DNA from: CALCLY01 sp900552775
Lineage (GTDB): Bacteria; Bacillota; Clostridia; UMGS1883; UMGS1540
Assembly (NCBI GenBank): GCA_937966555.1
Contig: CALCLY010000016.1
Location: 62,001 to 126,000 of the forward strand
Length of the DNA stretch: 64,000 nucleotides
Reading direction: 5' to 3'
The position numbers were made by a program, and so were the translations under genes. The first letter of the stretch is position 1, and each line of letters begins with the position of its first letter. This document shows, piece after piece, positions 9,341 through 19,337 of the stretch. The notes under the pieces were generated by a model, which did no database searches, was not told the DNA's origin, and saw only the letters and a program-made list of their open reading frames with translations.

Positions 9341-12300
9341 TTATTCCTTTACTATTGCCGCAAGTTCTGTTACGGAGTTCCAATCATTTGAAGTACATGT
9401 GGCACCTAAGTATCTTATGAATCTTACTTTTCTTGTATCAAACATAAATGAATCATACTCTGTGGTTTTACCCGAGGAGCGACCGTCAAATATTATGTAA
9501 TAATTAATGCCGTCTTCGGAAACTGCAAACTTGAATATATTCTGTCTTGTGTTACCTTCGTAAACCCCAAGGGCAATACCTGAAATGTCGTAAACCTTTC
9601 CAAGGTCAACCTCTGCCCATTCATCATAGCCCTGAACAGCCCATCTTGTTGAGAAATCATTGTCAATAAGGTTTTTCTCATTGTTTTCCGCTTGGGGAAC
9701 AGCGCTTACTGCAGAAGTTTGCGGAGTAAGTACCTTATATCCTTCGGGAATTCCAAGTTGAGGCATAAGTCCCGGGATAAGGTCGTCAATCATTCTTGCA
9801 GTAACATTTGTGTATATCGTATAAGTAATTGTTCTTCCATCATTCGCTGTGATTACAACTTTTGAAGGAGTAGCGAAATCATTTGACTGAATAACCTCGC
9901 ATTTTCCTATTGTAGCTGTTGCTGTTATTTTCGGAACAGGTGAACCATAAGGAACATCAATGGTATATTCAACGCGGTCCGGGTCGAAATTTTCTATTTC
10001 CACACCGTCTGCTAAAATTGTTTTAGCACGGACTTTTTCAGGAATTTCACCGTCCGGTATCTCCCATTCTGAAATAGGAACATACTTCGGAGCATCAAAT
10101 GTTTCATAAGGGAGGATGGGGCTGAGTTTTACCGTTATGTAAAGCTTTCCGGATGCTTTGAGACAAAGTGCAAGTCTCTTACCCTGTACACTGTATTCAC
10201 CCTTAAGCTGGTCGGGAAGCTGAGGCGAAAGAGGAAGCGGTTTTTCTTCCTGAACTTCAAAGTGCCAGTCGGAAGCATTTGTGTCAACCTCTATTTTAAG
10301 CTTCTTGCCGTTTTTCTCCAAAATCATACTCTTTCCGTCTTCGGAAACGGTTGGGTTTGTACGGGTATGCATAAACCATGTAATATCGCTGTTGTCTTCT
10401 TTCAGGGAAATTTCATCCTGAATAATAACAGTCTGTCTGTCATCGCCGAAGTAGAAGCCTCTCTCGTAAGAGTTTACATCAAGCTTATATGGGTCTTTAA
10501 GGTCAAGAACCATTATAGCACCTCTCGGTTTTGAAACTTCTTTTATAAGAGAAGCAGCTGTGTTGTTTTGCTGTCCTCCCCAGTAACCAATGGAGGCATC
10601 ATCAGGCTTCTGATTTATAATAATAACATTTTGTCCTTCAGGACGGCATTTGTAAACATAGTAGTGTTGTGTCCAGTAGTTTACTGATGTCATAAGGTAG
10701 TCATCAAGACCAAGCTCGTAAGCCCATCTTACACCCTGGGTATCAAAGATAAATGTGCCAAGGTCAAGATTATCGTGGTTTGTACCATTAAGACCTGCTT
10801 TAATGCCTACATAAGCACCGTCTTTTATTGTATGGGATGATTTCATAGTACCCGCATCACAGCTGTAGAAGTATTTGTCCAGCGGCAAGTCTATTTCCTT
10901 AAGGTTTTCTGTGGGACGATACCATAAAAGCGAACATCCATCTTCCGGAGCAGAAACATTTGTTCTTACAGCATCCCATGCTGCCATCAATGAATCATTG
11001 TCGTACAAAAGCGCGATGAGGTATCCCCATGAGCCGTTAAGGTTAATTTCCTGGGAATCGCCAAAGTTAAAGCTTGTACCCATAGGACCCTGAAGACCCA
11101 TACACGCTGTTAAAATATCGCTCACGCCCTTTGCATCAAGAAGATCATATGTTGTTCCGCAGGCAAATTTGAGTGGTGCAAGTGCGCCGCCGAAAAGATA
11201 AATCATAGCATAGTCTGTGTAGGCAGGACCTTCACTCCATGCACCGTCGGGATATGTGAGCATCAGCGGCCATTCAAGGGACTGAACGGCATTTGTAAGT
11301 ACAGTCTTACAAGCTTCAAGCACTTTTTCGTCTGCATCGTCCATTATACTAATTGCAGTTGCAATTGCTGCACCGTTACATACACAGCCCCAGTTACCTG
11401 TTGCAGTTACCCAGTCAACACGAACTGCCTGACCGTAGTATGAATTTATATAGTGACGAAGACCTTTTTCATAAAGAACTTTTCTTGTATATGCTTTTTG
11501 CTCTTCTGTCAGATAATCATAGATAAAATCATATCCGAGGGCGATGCCGTACATAGTTTCCGATGTGTCAAGCATTGCATAAGTATTACCGTTCCAGTGC
11601 GGCCAAGACAAAACATTTTCCATTTCTTCCCAGCATCTTTTTGCATATACATCATCGCCTGTCATCTGATAAGCTATGCCGAGAATACGTGTTCTTTGAT
11701 AAACTGATCTGGCACTATTAAGAAAGCTGCCGGCTGCAAAAACCTGTTTTATCAGCGGTCTTTCAACTTGTGTGTTTGCAAGCTTTATTGCAGCTTCAAA
11801 ACTTTTGCGGCATCTTCGGTCGGTATTTACATAGTTTTTAACCTTTTCAAGCTCCGCCTTAGTTGTTATAAGTCTCGGGTGAGCTTTATTGGGTGAATGT
11901 TTTAAAAGATCATTATAAATCTGCTCACCGCTCGGACGATCAAACTGCATATATCTGTAAATAGTGTCAATAGGTTCATCTGTCTTAAATGTGAGATTTG
12001 AGTTTGAAAGCGCTATGGGCTTTGTATCTATTATATAGTAGTTTCTGTCGTCCAGGTATGTGTACAGTGACAAGACATTTTTACAAAACGATTCAAGAGG
12101 AAGGAAAAGTGTTCCGTCTTTTTCTGTCGGGGCACTGTCAAGTGTTTTTTCCATACCATTTATGCTTTTACTTCCGACAGTAAGAGCATTTCTGCCGTTT
12201 ACCGAAATATTTTCGCCGACTTTCATAATTTCGCATCCAAATGCTTTTGAAATAAGAAAATCAGGTACCATAAATACTTCATTTTCGTCTTTGTAGGGTA

Positions 12301-13723
12301 CAATATCAGAGAAATCTTTATAATATTTTTTGTCACCGTCTATAAAGAGGGTGTCATTGTCAACCATAAAGATTTTTGCATCGCCGATAAGATTTTTTGC
12401 CTTCTCTTCGCTTTCTGCAAGGGGAATACCCCCTGCTACCGATTTTATTTCCTCGTCGGTAAATTCTTTTAGTTTGTTGCCGGAGTAAAGAGATATATTA
12501 TCCATATAGTATTCTACATCGCCTGTACCCTCAGCCGAACGTGTACGAATTGTCAGCGGCTTTGTAACGCCATGATGAATCGGACGGGTCACTCTCTTTT
12601 GTCCGTTTACATAAGCTGTGTATGTAACCTGAACATTATCAAAAGCAATGGCAATATGATGCCATTTGTTCGTTGACAAATTACCGGCAAAGACACCGTT
12701 TAAATAAAAGGATGTGCCGTTTGCAATGGCAATTGCTCCATGCAGATCGCCCGAGTGGTCTACAATCTCTAACATACTTACTCCGCCGTCGGTTTTTATC
12801 GGATAAATATCAAATTCGATTATATATTTATCAAGTTCATATGCCGTCTGAGAAACAACAAAGCTCGCCATAGCCATGGTCTGGGGGTTGGTATCGCTTA
12901 TGTGAAGCACATTGTTTCCTTCAACATTTATAACTTCAACCTTATTGCCGTCGGGAGTAAATGTTACGTCATCGTAACTGTCAAAGTTTTTGTAGGCGTA
13001 TAAAATTCCGCTTTCGGGCATTGATGTTGTTTCGGTAAATTCCAAAACCTCTGAGGATACACCCTTTGAAGGAAACGCACTGTCGGGAAGAAGCGAAAGT
13101 CCTTCATAAATTTTGATATTGTCAATGTTCATTACAGTAAAATCAGGCGCGTCCGGTGCTGATGCCATAAAGCTTACAGATGCAGGAGCAGTGTTTTTTG
13201 TGTATGTAAAAAAGTGATTATCAAGAAGCTTTTTGCCGTCTATATAAACATCAATCAAACCATTTTCAAAGTCTACGGCAAGTGTGTAATTTTTCCACTG
13301 ACCAAGGGAGTAACCGCCTATTATTTTACCGTCAGGAAGAGTTACTCTTCCGTTTTCTGAAAACTTAAGAAGGTTAACAGTTGCACCTGCAGTTGTTTTT
13401 ACTGAAAATACGTATGCTTCCGTATTGGTTGAATCAATTTTTATATCCGCAGAAAAAACCATTTTTGCGGATGATGTCTGAAATTCCTTTGTAAGAAGAA
13501 ATTCCGAAGCACCCCACGCTTTTCCGACAATAGCTTTATCAAGACCGTCTCTCTGTGCTACTCTTCCGTCTATAGCGTCAAGCATAATGTTTTCCGGTAT
13601 CTGATTTAGTGCGTATTCATCAAATCTTTCGCATACAAGATAAGTTGCATTCGCCGCCATAGCAGGCATGGACGCAAACAATATAAGCGATGCTAAAATC
13701 AAATTAATTATTCTGCTTTTCAT
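9341..13723 (-). CDS. Secreted heparinase II/III-family polysaccharide lyase-like protein with discoidin domain
   Basis: The 1460-residue exoprotein starts at the ATG at 13723, which has GGGAGGGG seven bases upstream; an in-frame ATG ten codons earlier lacks such a site. A signal peptide (to AMAA) is followed by two LamG-like domains (about 25-210 and 235-425), a copper-amine-oxidase-N-like segment (about 450-580), an alpha/alpha-toroid lyase domain (about 600-960), the heparinase II/III beta-sandwich with DLGTFIFDTQG and a Tyr-rich stretch (about 970-1230), a cadherin-like linker, and a C-terminal F5/8 type C (discoidin) domain. Such enzymes cleave uronic-acid polysaccharides by beta-elimination. 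Where family members usually have His before Asn in the beta-sandwich (EGHN in the paralogue at 19338) this protein has EGQN, so its activity may differ. Confidence 0.8.
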   Translation of the reverse strand: MKSRIINLILASLILFASMPAMAANATYLVCERFDEYALNQIPENIMLDAIDGRVAQRDGLDKAIVGKAWGASEFLLTKEFQTSSAKMVFSADIKIDSTNTEAYVFSVKTTAGATVNLLKFSENGRVTLPDGKIIGGYSLGQWKNYTLAVDFENGLIDVYIDGKKLLDNHFFTYTKNTAPASVSFMASAPDAPDFTVMNIDNIKIYEGLSLLPDSAFPSKGVSSEVLEFTETTSMPESGILYAYKNFDSYDDVTFTPDGNKVEVINVEGNNVLHISDTNPQTMAMASFVVSQTAYELDKYIIEFDIYPIKTDGGVSMLEIVDHSGDLHGAIAIANGTSFYLNGVFAGNLSTNKWHHIAIAFDNVQVTYTAYVNGQKRVTRPIHHGVTKPLTIRTRSAEGTGDVEYYMDNISLYSGNKLKEFTDEEIKSVAGGIPLAESEEKAKNLIGDAKIFMVDNDTLFIDGDKKYYKDFSDIVPYKDENEVFMVPDFLISKAFGCEIMKVGENISVNGRNALTVGSKSINGMEKTLDSAPTEKDGTLFLPLESFCKNVLSLYTYLDDRNYYIIDTKPIALSNSNLTFKTDEPIDTIYRYMQFDRPSGEQIYNDLLKHSPNKAHPRLITTKAELEKVKNYVNTDRRCRKSFEAAIKLANTQVERPLIKQVFAAGSFLNSARSVYQRTRILGIAYQMTGDDVYAKRCWEEMENVLSWPHWNGNTYAMLDTSETMYGIALGYDFIYDYLTEEQKAYTRKVLYEKGLRHYINSYYGQAVRVDWVTATGNWGCVCNGAAIATAISIMDDADEKVLEACKTVLTNAVQSLEWPLMLTYPDGAWSEGPAYTDYAMIYLFGGALAPLKFACGTTYDLLDAKGVSDILTACMGLQGPMGTSFNFGDSQEINLNGSWGYLIALLYDNDSLMAAWDAVRTNVSAPEDGCSLLWYRPTENLKEIDLPLDKYFYSCDAGTMKSSHTIKDGAYVGIKAGLNGTNHDNLDLGTFIFDTQGVRWAYELGLDDYLMTSVNYWTQHYYVYKCRPEGQNVIIINQKPDDASIGYWGGQQNNTAASLIKEVSKPRGAIMVLDLKDPYKLDVNSYERGFYFGDDRQTVIIQDEISLKEDNSDITWFMHTRTNPTVSEDGKSMILEKNGKKLKIEVDTNASDWHFEVQEEKPLPLSPQLPDQLKGEYSVQGKRLALCLKASGKLYITVKLSPILPYETFDAPKYVPISEWEIPDGEIPEKVRAKTILADGVEIENFDPDRVEYTIDVPYGSPVPKITATATIGKCEVIQSNDFATPSKVVITANDGRTITYTIYTNVTARMIDDLIPGLMPQLGIPEGYKVLTPQTSAVSAVPQAENNEKNLIDNDFSTRWAVQGYDEWAEVDLGKVYDISGIALGVYEGNTRQNIFKFAVSEDGINYYIIFDGRSSGKTTEYDSFMFDTRKVRFIRYLGATCTSNDWNSVTELAAIVKE

Positions 13724-13739
13724 ACTCAATACCCCTCCC

Positions 13740-16418
13740 TTATTCATATACAAATGTCACCATTGCGCTTAAGTAATTTACTCTGGAACAGATGTATGAT
13801 GCATTTTCAAAGCCTACACTTGCTGCATCTTTTATGTCGCTTATTTTTCCACGTCTTACTTTACCTGTTTTTGTATCATAGATTATTACATTTTTTGAAG
13901 AAAAACGGTAAACGGTTAAAGCTTCTTCACCCATATTCGCATAAGATGATCCGGGATAGTTATCAGTAAGAAGAACAAAACCTGAGTCTGTTTTTTTGAA
14001 AACATTACCGGAAACATATGTGAATACATTTGCAACCGATGTTCTTACATAGTCAACATTGTAGTTTACTTTAAGCTTTTTACCATTGAATTCAACATCT
14101 CTTGCAATTGATGTTATTTCTCCGGCCGAATTTAGGGTAAACCTAACTATATCACCGGGTGCGGGAATTTTTCCTGCTTTCTTAATTGCATCATAGTATG
14201 TACCCGAAATGACATAACTTTCATAACCATTTTCACCGCACAGATAAATTTGTTCTGTTATATCGCCGTCTTTGGTTGTGGCTTTTGTAACCTTTTCAAC
14301 AATGTAACTGCTATTTGATGTCGTTGGTTTCTGAAGTCTTACTGAGCCGCTTGCGGTTGTTTGATATACAGTGATTGCACCTGCTGCAAATGTTTCAGAG
14401 AAATCAAATGCATCAACATAAGTTGTTCCATCAAGCAAGCCTGCAGAAAATACGCCGAACATTATATCGTCATATCTTTTTGTGCCTGCAGGAACCGTTC
14501 TCATTTCAGAAGGAATTTCAAAAGCTACAGTTCCGCTGTATGAGAAAAACGGAGCCGCCATGCTGTTTGTGCTGTACACCGACTGATTTTTCAGTATTCG
14601 TGTAAGTGAATTTGTTGGATCTTTCGAATTTTCATATTTTTCAAAAAGTGCATCGCCTGATTCGACTTTAGTTTTATCTTCTGCAAGGTCTATCATATTT
14701 ATTTTGCCTTCACCATCAAGTGAGTAGCGGATAAGCTGATAGTAAGGAATATCACCGTTCATAAAAATGCTTCTAAATTCGTTTGTTGTGGTTTTAACAG
14801 AAGAGACACCGTCGAGTTTGATTTTGTCACACAGGTCATAAACATCAATACTGCCCTCGGAAGTAAGAATCTTCATTTTTGCCAATGTAATCAATGACTC
14901 ATTCTTCATATCGTAGTCAAGAAAGTAACCATACTGCACACTGCCTGCGGATATTTTACCCGCATATGTCAGGGTGTTGTCTGCGGCAATTAAAAATGTG
15001 CCGCTTGTACCGGGTGTGATAGTTGTTTCATTATTTTTAAAGTATGAATTCTTTTTGTATGAAATGCCGTCAATGATGATAGAGTCGCTGTTATATTCGT
15101 CTACAGTTCCGCTTACTGTTTTGTCGCTGACACAAATTTCTTTAAAGCTTTTGCAACGGCTTTCGTAAACCATAAGTGTCATATTGGGTTTTATTGCGTA
15201 ATAGTCAGCCTTTACTCTTTCTCCGCTTTCTGAAGAACAAACGAAAACCGAGTGCTGAGTTGTGTCGCTTTCTTTAAGTGAAATTGAATATGGACGCATA
15301 TTTTTGTCATACACCGAGCAAGTGCTGTCGTTTACAGAGCTTACAACAAAATATTCCGCCTTTTTAGCAATGACAATATCAATTTTGCCGTTTCTGTCGT
15401 TATCAATAAGAGTAAGTGTTCCGCTATCAAAGATAAAATCTTCTTTTGAGGCACTGATTGCCCTGCCGTTTAAGACAAAGGTGTATCCTTTTGAAATACT
15501 TATCCGTTTTGTTTTGTCTCCCGAAAAAACTGTGAGGGTATTATCTGAGTAGCCTACCACATCTTCAGAATTTATAACCTCTGTTTTGTTACCGGAAGTG
15601 GTTTCTACCGCATACAGTGTATCATTATCAGGATTGTACCATACACTGCAGGAAAGACCGAGATATTTTTCAAGATCGTCTCTGTCTGATTTTATAAATA
15701 CACCATCAATACCGATACCGTTTTCTATTTTGCCGATGCCGGGAATTGATGAAATGTTTCCTGCTGTATCTACAATGCCTTTGATGTTTTTAAGCTTAAA
15801 GTTGTTTGTAAGGGGATTTACACCCGGAGTGGAAACGTATTTAAATGCTCCGTCTTCAACTGCAACAACTCTGTTTAAGTCTGTAAAAAGTGCATTATAA
15901 AGAAGTTTCGATGCAGCTTCTATGGTGATATTTTCGCTGTGGCCTCCGGAGATACCTTTTAAAAGACCTATCTGAGAAGCCGTTACCATATACCCGGTAG
16001 GATATCCGCCCGAAACAATTGCCTTTTGTTCATATCCGAGAGCAACAATTAATATTTTCACTGCGGCACCGTAGGTTACGCTGCCATCGGGTGAAAATTT
16101 AACCTCGCTTGTACCGCTTACAAGCGAAAGTGACTTCGCAGTGTATATTTCTTCCGCAAAGGGAGTTTCTTCGGTTACATCTGTAAAAGAAGAGTCAACT
16201 GCTGATAAAATACCGGTGTTTTGCATTCTTACTGCCATTGCAGTAAATTCAGCTCTTGAAATATATCTCTGAACATTGGAGATATCAATTCCGTCGGTAA
16301 TGCCGAGCTGAGATATAAAATCAAGTGAGCTGTCTGCGATGTCAGCAGCATATGATACCGGCATGGTAGATAGTGACAGTATCATTATAAGCGATAGTAA
16401 AAGTGCTTTTAGTCTCAT
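13740..16418 (-). CDS. Secreted SLH-domain protein of unknown function
   Basis: The 892-residue protein has a signal peptide (MRLKALLLSLIMILSLS, cleavage near SYAA). Two to three SLH repeats occupy about residues 27-185; recognisable parts are RAEFTAMAVRM, a FTDV-type segment and KFSPDGSVTYGAAVKIL. They should hold the protein to cell-wall-linked secondary polymer. The remaining 700 residues are beta-rich, with recurring short units of the kind 'VxGTVDEYNSDSIIIDG' and no catalytic motif that I recognise. The gene lies 16 bases upstream of the lyase gene, so the pair may act together at the cell surface. I infer a scaffold or surface-bound partner, without proof. Confidence 0.7.
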   Translation of the reverse strand: MRLKALLLSLIMILSLSTMPVSYAADIADSSLDFISQLGITDGIDISNVQRYISRAEFTAMAVRMQNTGILSAVDSSFTDVTEETPFAEEIYTAKSLSLVSGTSEVKFSPDGSVTYGAAVKILIVALGYEQKAIVSGGYPTGYMVTASQIGLLKGISGGHSENITIEAASKLLYNALFTDLNRVVAVEDGAFKYVSTPGVNPLTNNFKLKNIKGIVDTAGNISSIPGIGKIENGIGIDGVFIKSDRDDLEKYLGLSCSVWYNPDNDTLYAVETTSGNKTEVINSEDVVGYSDNTLTVFSGDKTKRISISKGYTFVLNGRAISASKEDFIFDSGTLTLIDNDRNGKIDIVIAKKAEYFVVSSVNDSTCSVYDKNMRPYSISLKESDTTQHSVFVCSSESGERVKADYYAIKPNMTLMVYESRCKSFKEICVSDKTVSGTVDEYNSDSIIIDGISYKKNSYFKNNETTITPGTSGTFLIAADNTLTYAGKISAGSVQYGYFLDYDMKNESLITLAKMKILTSEGSIDVYDLCDKIKLDGVSSVKTTTNEFRSIFMNGDIPYYQLIRYSLDGEGKINMIDLAEDKTKVESGDALFEKYENSKDPTNSLTRILKNQSVYSTNSMAAPFFSYSGTVAFEIPSEMRTVPAGTKRYDDIMFGVFSAGLLDGTTYVDAFDFSETFAAGAITVYQTTASGSVRLQKPTTSNSSYIVEKVTKATTKDGDITEQIYLCGENGYESYVISGTYYDAIKKAGKIPAPGDIVRFTLNSAGEITSIARDVEFNGKKLKVNYNVDYVRTSVANVFTYVSGNVFKKTDSGFVLLTDNYPGSSYANMGEEALTVYRFSSKNVIIYDTKTGKVRRGKISDIKDAASVGFENASYICSRVNYLSAMVTFVYE

Positions 16419-16428
16419 TTTATGCCTC

Positions 16429-18141
16429 CTAATTCAGTGAATTTAAATAATTTAGTGCATTATAGATAAGCTGAGCCGATTCTGCACGTGTTATTGTAGC
16501 GGCAGGACGGAAAGTATCGTTTGCACCTATCATAACCTTGAGTTTGAAAAGTGAACCTACCGGTGTGTATGCATAAGGCGAAATATCAGAGGAGTCAATA
16601 TAAGTGGGGGCAGATACACTTGTTATATCGGAAAGCTTGAAGATGTTATAAATAATAACTGCCGCATCTTCTCTTTTTATGTATGCATCGGGACTAAATT
16701 TCCCGTCGCTTCCTTTTATAATACCTGCTGATGCTGCCGCGTTTACATATGATGCATACCACTGATTGCTGATATCTGAAAATGTTATATCGGCTTTACC
16801 GGGCTGTGTGGGAGTTGTTGCAGCTGTAAGCTTATCAGAGAAGGCCTGATATGCTATTTTTGCAAATTCTGCGCGGGTTACATTGCTTGCAGGTTTAAAA
16901 GTACCATCTTTATATCCGTTTATAACACCTTTTTTCTGAAGAGCTGATACTGCCTCATATTCCCATGAAGACTCTGAAACATCACTAAAGTTACCGCCGA
17001 TTTCCGGATTTGAAGGAGATGTGGTGTTATTTGGAAGGTATGAAGGTGCATCTTCTTCCTTTACCGAAGGAATTGTAACAACACTCCCTCCTCCGGAAGA
17101 TGAGCCCGATGAGCCTGATGAGCCTGATGGGCTAAGTGAAACTAAAGCTTTTGTTGAAGCCTTAAAAGCCTTTTCAATATCTTCAAATTCAGAAAATTCA
17201 TTTAAAATCATTTTTGTATATACTTTGTGTATATTCTCTTTCGGTATTTTTGCGTAGTTTTTATCGGCTGAAATCATACCGGAGAAAACATCTTTAAAAT
17301 CATCTTCAATTACTTTGCGGAGCATAACCGCATCCTCTGCAGCTTTTACAGATGCAAGAACTTTAAGATTATTAAGTATTTTTTCAAGAGAAAGAGTTTT
17401 AAGGGATAAATTAAAGTTTTCATCAGCAATAAGAGTACACAGTGTTTCTAATGCTTTTTCGGAAATGCGTGTATCTTTTTCGAAAAACTCTGAATAATCT
17501 ATTCCGAGCTGTGGCTCGTATTTCTTAAATGTCTGCAAAATATCGTTCTTGCCTTTTCCGCCTGAATATATGAGGGCATATGCCTTATATAAGTCGTTGT
17601 AAAGCTGTGAGGGTGAAGAGTATTCTGTTTTGATAACACTTAAAAGTTCTAAAATCTCGCTTTTGTTGTTTTTCCAGAATTCATCCTCTGTATCCATACC
17701 GAGAGTAGCCGCATTTTCATCTACAATCTTTGTGAAATCTGCAGGGTTATTTGAAATCTCAGTAAGAACTTTTTCTGCAGCCGGAATGTTTATAAATACG
17801 AATGAATCGGAAAGGTGGTTTCCGTCCGATGCGGAAATATATGCGGTATATTTTCCGCTTGATGCATCAGACGGCATGCCTAATACATCTTCATATTTCC
17901 CATCTGTAACGGCAAATGGCATAAAGCAAATAGGGGGATTTGAGTCTGTAAGCGATGAAAGAGGTGTATCCCCTTTAACAATCACAAACATTACTGTTTT
18001 TTGCGAGCTCTGACCGCTTACTTTTACCTCTGAAGTTTCGGAATTATATGAAACCATCATAGTTTCCGTAGTTTCTGCCGAAACAGGTAAAATGGTAAAG
18101 AGCATACATAACACACATAAGATTGTCACTATTCTTTTCAT
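16429..18141 (-). CDS. SLH-domain surface protein
   Basis: The start is placed at the ATG at 18141 because AGGAG lies eight bases upstream; a GTG three codons earlier overlaps the preceding stop but is too close to that site. A signal peptide (KRIVTILCVLCMLFTILPVSAE) leads into a region of unknown fold with helical segments (about 130-340), a Gly/Ser linker (SGSSGSSGSSSGGG) and three SLH repeats at the C-terminus (about 385-570; GYKDGTFKPASNVTRAEFAK is a classic one). Three SLH repeats are the usual minimum for S-layer-type anchoring. The gene directly follows the AraC regulator and precedes a second SLH protein. Function beyond anchoring is unknown. Confidence 0.8.
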   Translation of the reverse strand: MKRIVTILCVLCMLFTILPVSAETTETMMVSYNSETSEVKVSGQSSQKTVMFVIVKGDTPLSSLTDSNPPICFMPFAVTDGKYEDVLGMPSDASSGKYTAYISASDGNHLSDSFVFINIPAAEKVLTEISNNPADFTKIVDENAATLGMDTEDEFWKNNKSEILELLSVIKTEYSSPSQLYNDLYKAYALIYSGGKGKNDILQTFKKYEPQLGIDYSEFFEKDTRISEKALETLCTLIADENFNLSLKTLSLEKILNNLKVLASVKAAEDAVMLRKVIEDDFKDVFSGMISADKNYAKIPKENIHKVYTKMILNEFSEFEDIEKAFKASTKALVSLSPSGSSGSSGSSSGGGSVVTIPSVKEEDAPSYLPNNTTSPSNPEIGGNFSDVSESSWEYEAVSALQKKGVINGYKDGTFKPASNVTRAEFAKIAYQAFSDKLTAATTPTQPGKADITFSDISNQWYASYVNAAASAGIIKGSDGKFSPDAYIKREDAAVIIYNIFKLSDITSVSAPTYIDSSDISPYAYTPVGSLFKLKVMIGANDTFRPAATITRAESAQLIYNALNYLNSLN

Positions 18142-18146
18142 TTTTT

Positions 18147-19049
18147 TCACTCCTGTTCTTTTTTTGAATGCTGCATATAATATTGAGTCGGTGAAATTCC
18201 GACTACATTTTTGAATTTTTTGTAAAAACTTCGGTATGAGCTAAAGTGAAGCATATCCGCTATTTCCGAAACAGAGAATTTTCCTGCTTTTAAAAGTTCA
18301 AGGCTTGCTTCAATTTTCTTTTCGCTTACATACTTCTGAATTGTAATCCCCATTTTTTCTTTAAAAATACGAGAAATGTATGACTGGGAATAATTAAATT
18401 TCTTGGCAATATCCGAAATACGCTCAATGTTTATTGCAACAGAGTCGATATATTTTACTATATGAAATACCGTACTGCTGATTTGTATGTTTTTATCGTC
18501 ATTTTTTCTACCTAAAACTCCATCCCTGTTAAGATGCAGAAAATAAACATATAACATCACAGTTCTGATAAGCGGCTCCAAAATCATATTGCTATACTTA
18601 TTATCAGAGAGATAAACTTCTTTGAGAAGCTGATTTATCATTGTACCTACATCACCATTGTCCCGAAGAAATTCCGTTTCGATGTTATCGTAATACGAAG
18701 TAATTTCCTTATGATAATCGTCATTGTTTTTTTGTTCAAAAGTAAAACCGATAAAAAAATAACGAAGACGTTCATCATTTACAACAATGCGGTGAGGTAC
18801 ATCCTTTGAAATAACATGAACATCACCTTTTTTGACGGAAACCTTTTTGTCACCTGCATATATATCTGCAGAGCCCGAAATAACATAAGTAATTTCGTTA
18901 CACTCCTGGTTATGCCAAAAGATTTCACCACCGCACTCCATAATATTTTCTCCTACCTGATAAAGTGCAATGTCTCCAAGGAGCAGAGGATTTGTAAAAT
19001 CATCTGCCTGTACGAAGAAAACTCTTCCGTTGCTGAAAGTCTTGGTCAT
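18147..19049 (-). CDS. AraC-family transcriptional regulator
   Basis: The 300-residue protein begins at the ATG at 19049, which has GAGGAGG six bases upstream; upstream in-frame starts lack this. Residues 1-130 form a cupin-like sensor domain (GEIFWHNQECNEITYVISG, then KGDVHVISKDVPHRI). The last 100 residues are the double helix-turn-helix of AraC/XylS proteins (DIAKKFNYSQSYISRIFKEK and SEIADMLHFSSYRSFYKKF, ending GISPTQYY). Such regulators usually sense a sugar breakdown product and activate the linked genes. It is the first gene of the minus-strand surface-protein series and is divergent from the second lyase gene, so it could control both promoters in the shared 288-base gap. Confidence 0.9.
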   Translation of the reverse strand: MTKTFSNGRVFFVQADDFTNPLLLGDIALYQVGENIMECGGEIFWHNQECNEITYVISGSADIYAGDKKVSVKKGDVHVISKDVPHRIVVNDERLRYFFIGFTFEQKNNDDYHKEITSYYDNIETEFLRDNGDVGTMINQLLKEVYLSDNKYSNMILEPLIRTVMLYVYFLHLNRDGVLGRKNDDKNIQISSTVFHIVKYIDSVAINIERISDIAKKFNYSQSYISRIFKEKMGITIQKYVSEKKIEASLELLKAGKFSVSEIADMLHFSSYRSFYKKFKNVVGISPTQYYMQHSKKEQE

Positions 19050-19072
19050 GACAAAAACCTCCTCTACCATGA

Positions 19073-19101
19073 ATGATATCATTTTTTTTCATATAATGCA
19101 A
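19073..19101 (-). promoter_or_regulatory. Candidate promoter of the AraC-led operon
   Basis: Minus strand: TTGCAT (19096-19101), a 17-base spacer, TATCAT (19073-19078) with an extended TG one base upstream. The -10 matches five of six consensus bases, the -35 only three, as expected for an activator-dependent promoter. The transcript would begin within about 20 bases of the ribosome-binding site. Confidence 0.5.
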
Positions 19102-19270
19102 TACCTTTTTTTTACCAAGTACATACACAAATTAATCCATTTTCCTATGAATATCCAAAGCAAGCGTTTTTCTTTACAGTGCAGTAAGAGAATATAAGCG
19201 TATAGTGATCAGGAGTGTACACTTTTTTTACTTTTTATAATCTTATTTTTTTCAACTTTCCCATAAACAC

Positions 19271-19299
19271 TTGACCTTGCATCTTTTTATTGTTATTAT
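19271..19299 (+). promoter_or_regulatory. Sigma-A-type promoter of the divergent lyase gene
   Basis: TTGACC (19271-19276), a 17-base spacer and TATTAT (19294-19299): five of six matches in both boxes. It lies 39 bases before the ATG at 19338 and directs transcription away from the AraC gene. Confidence 0.75.
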
Positions 19300-19337
19300 T
19301 TATGTAAAATATATACACAGTGGAGGGAAGAAAAAAC

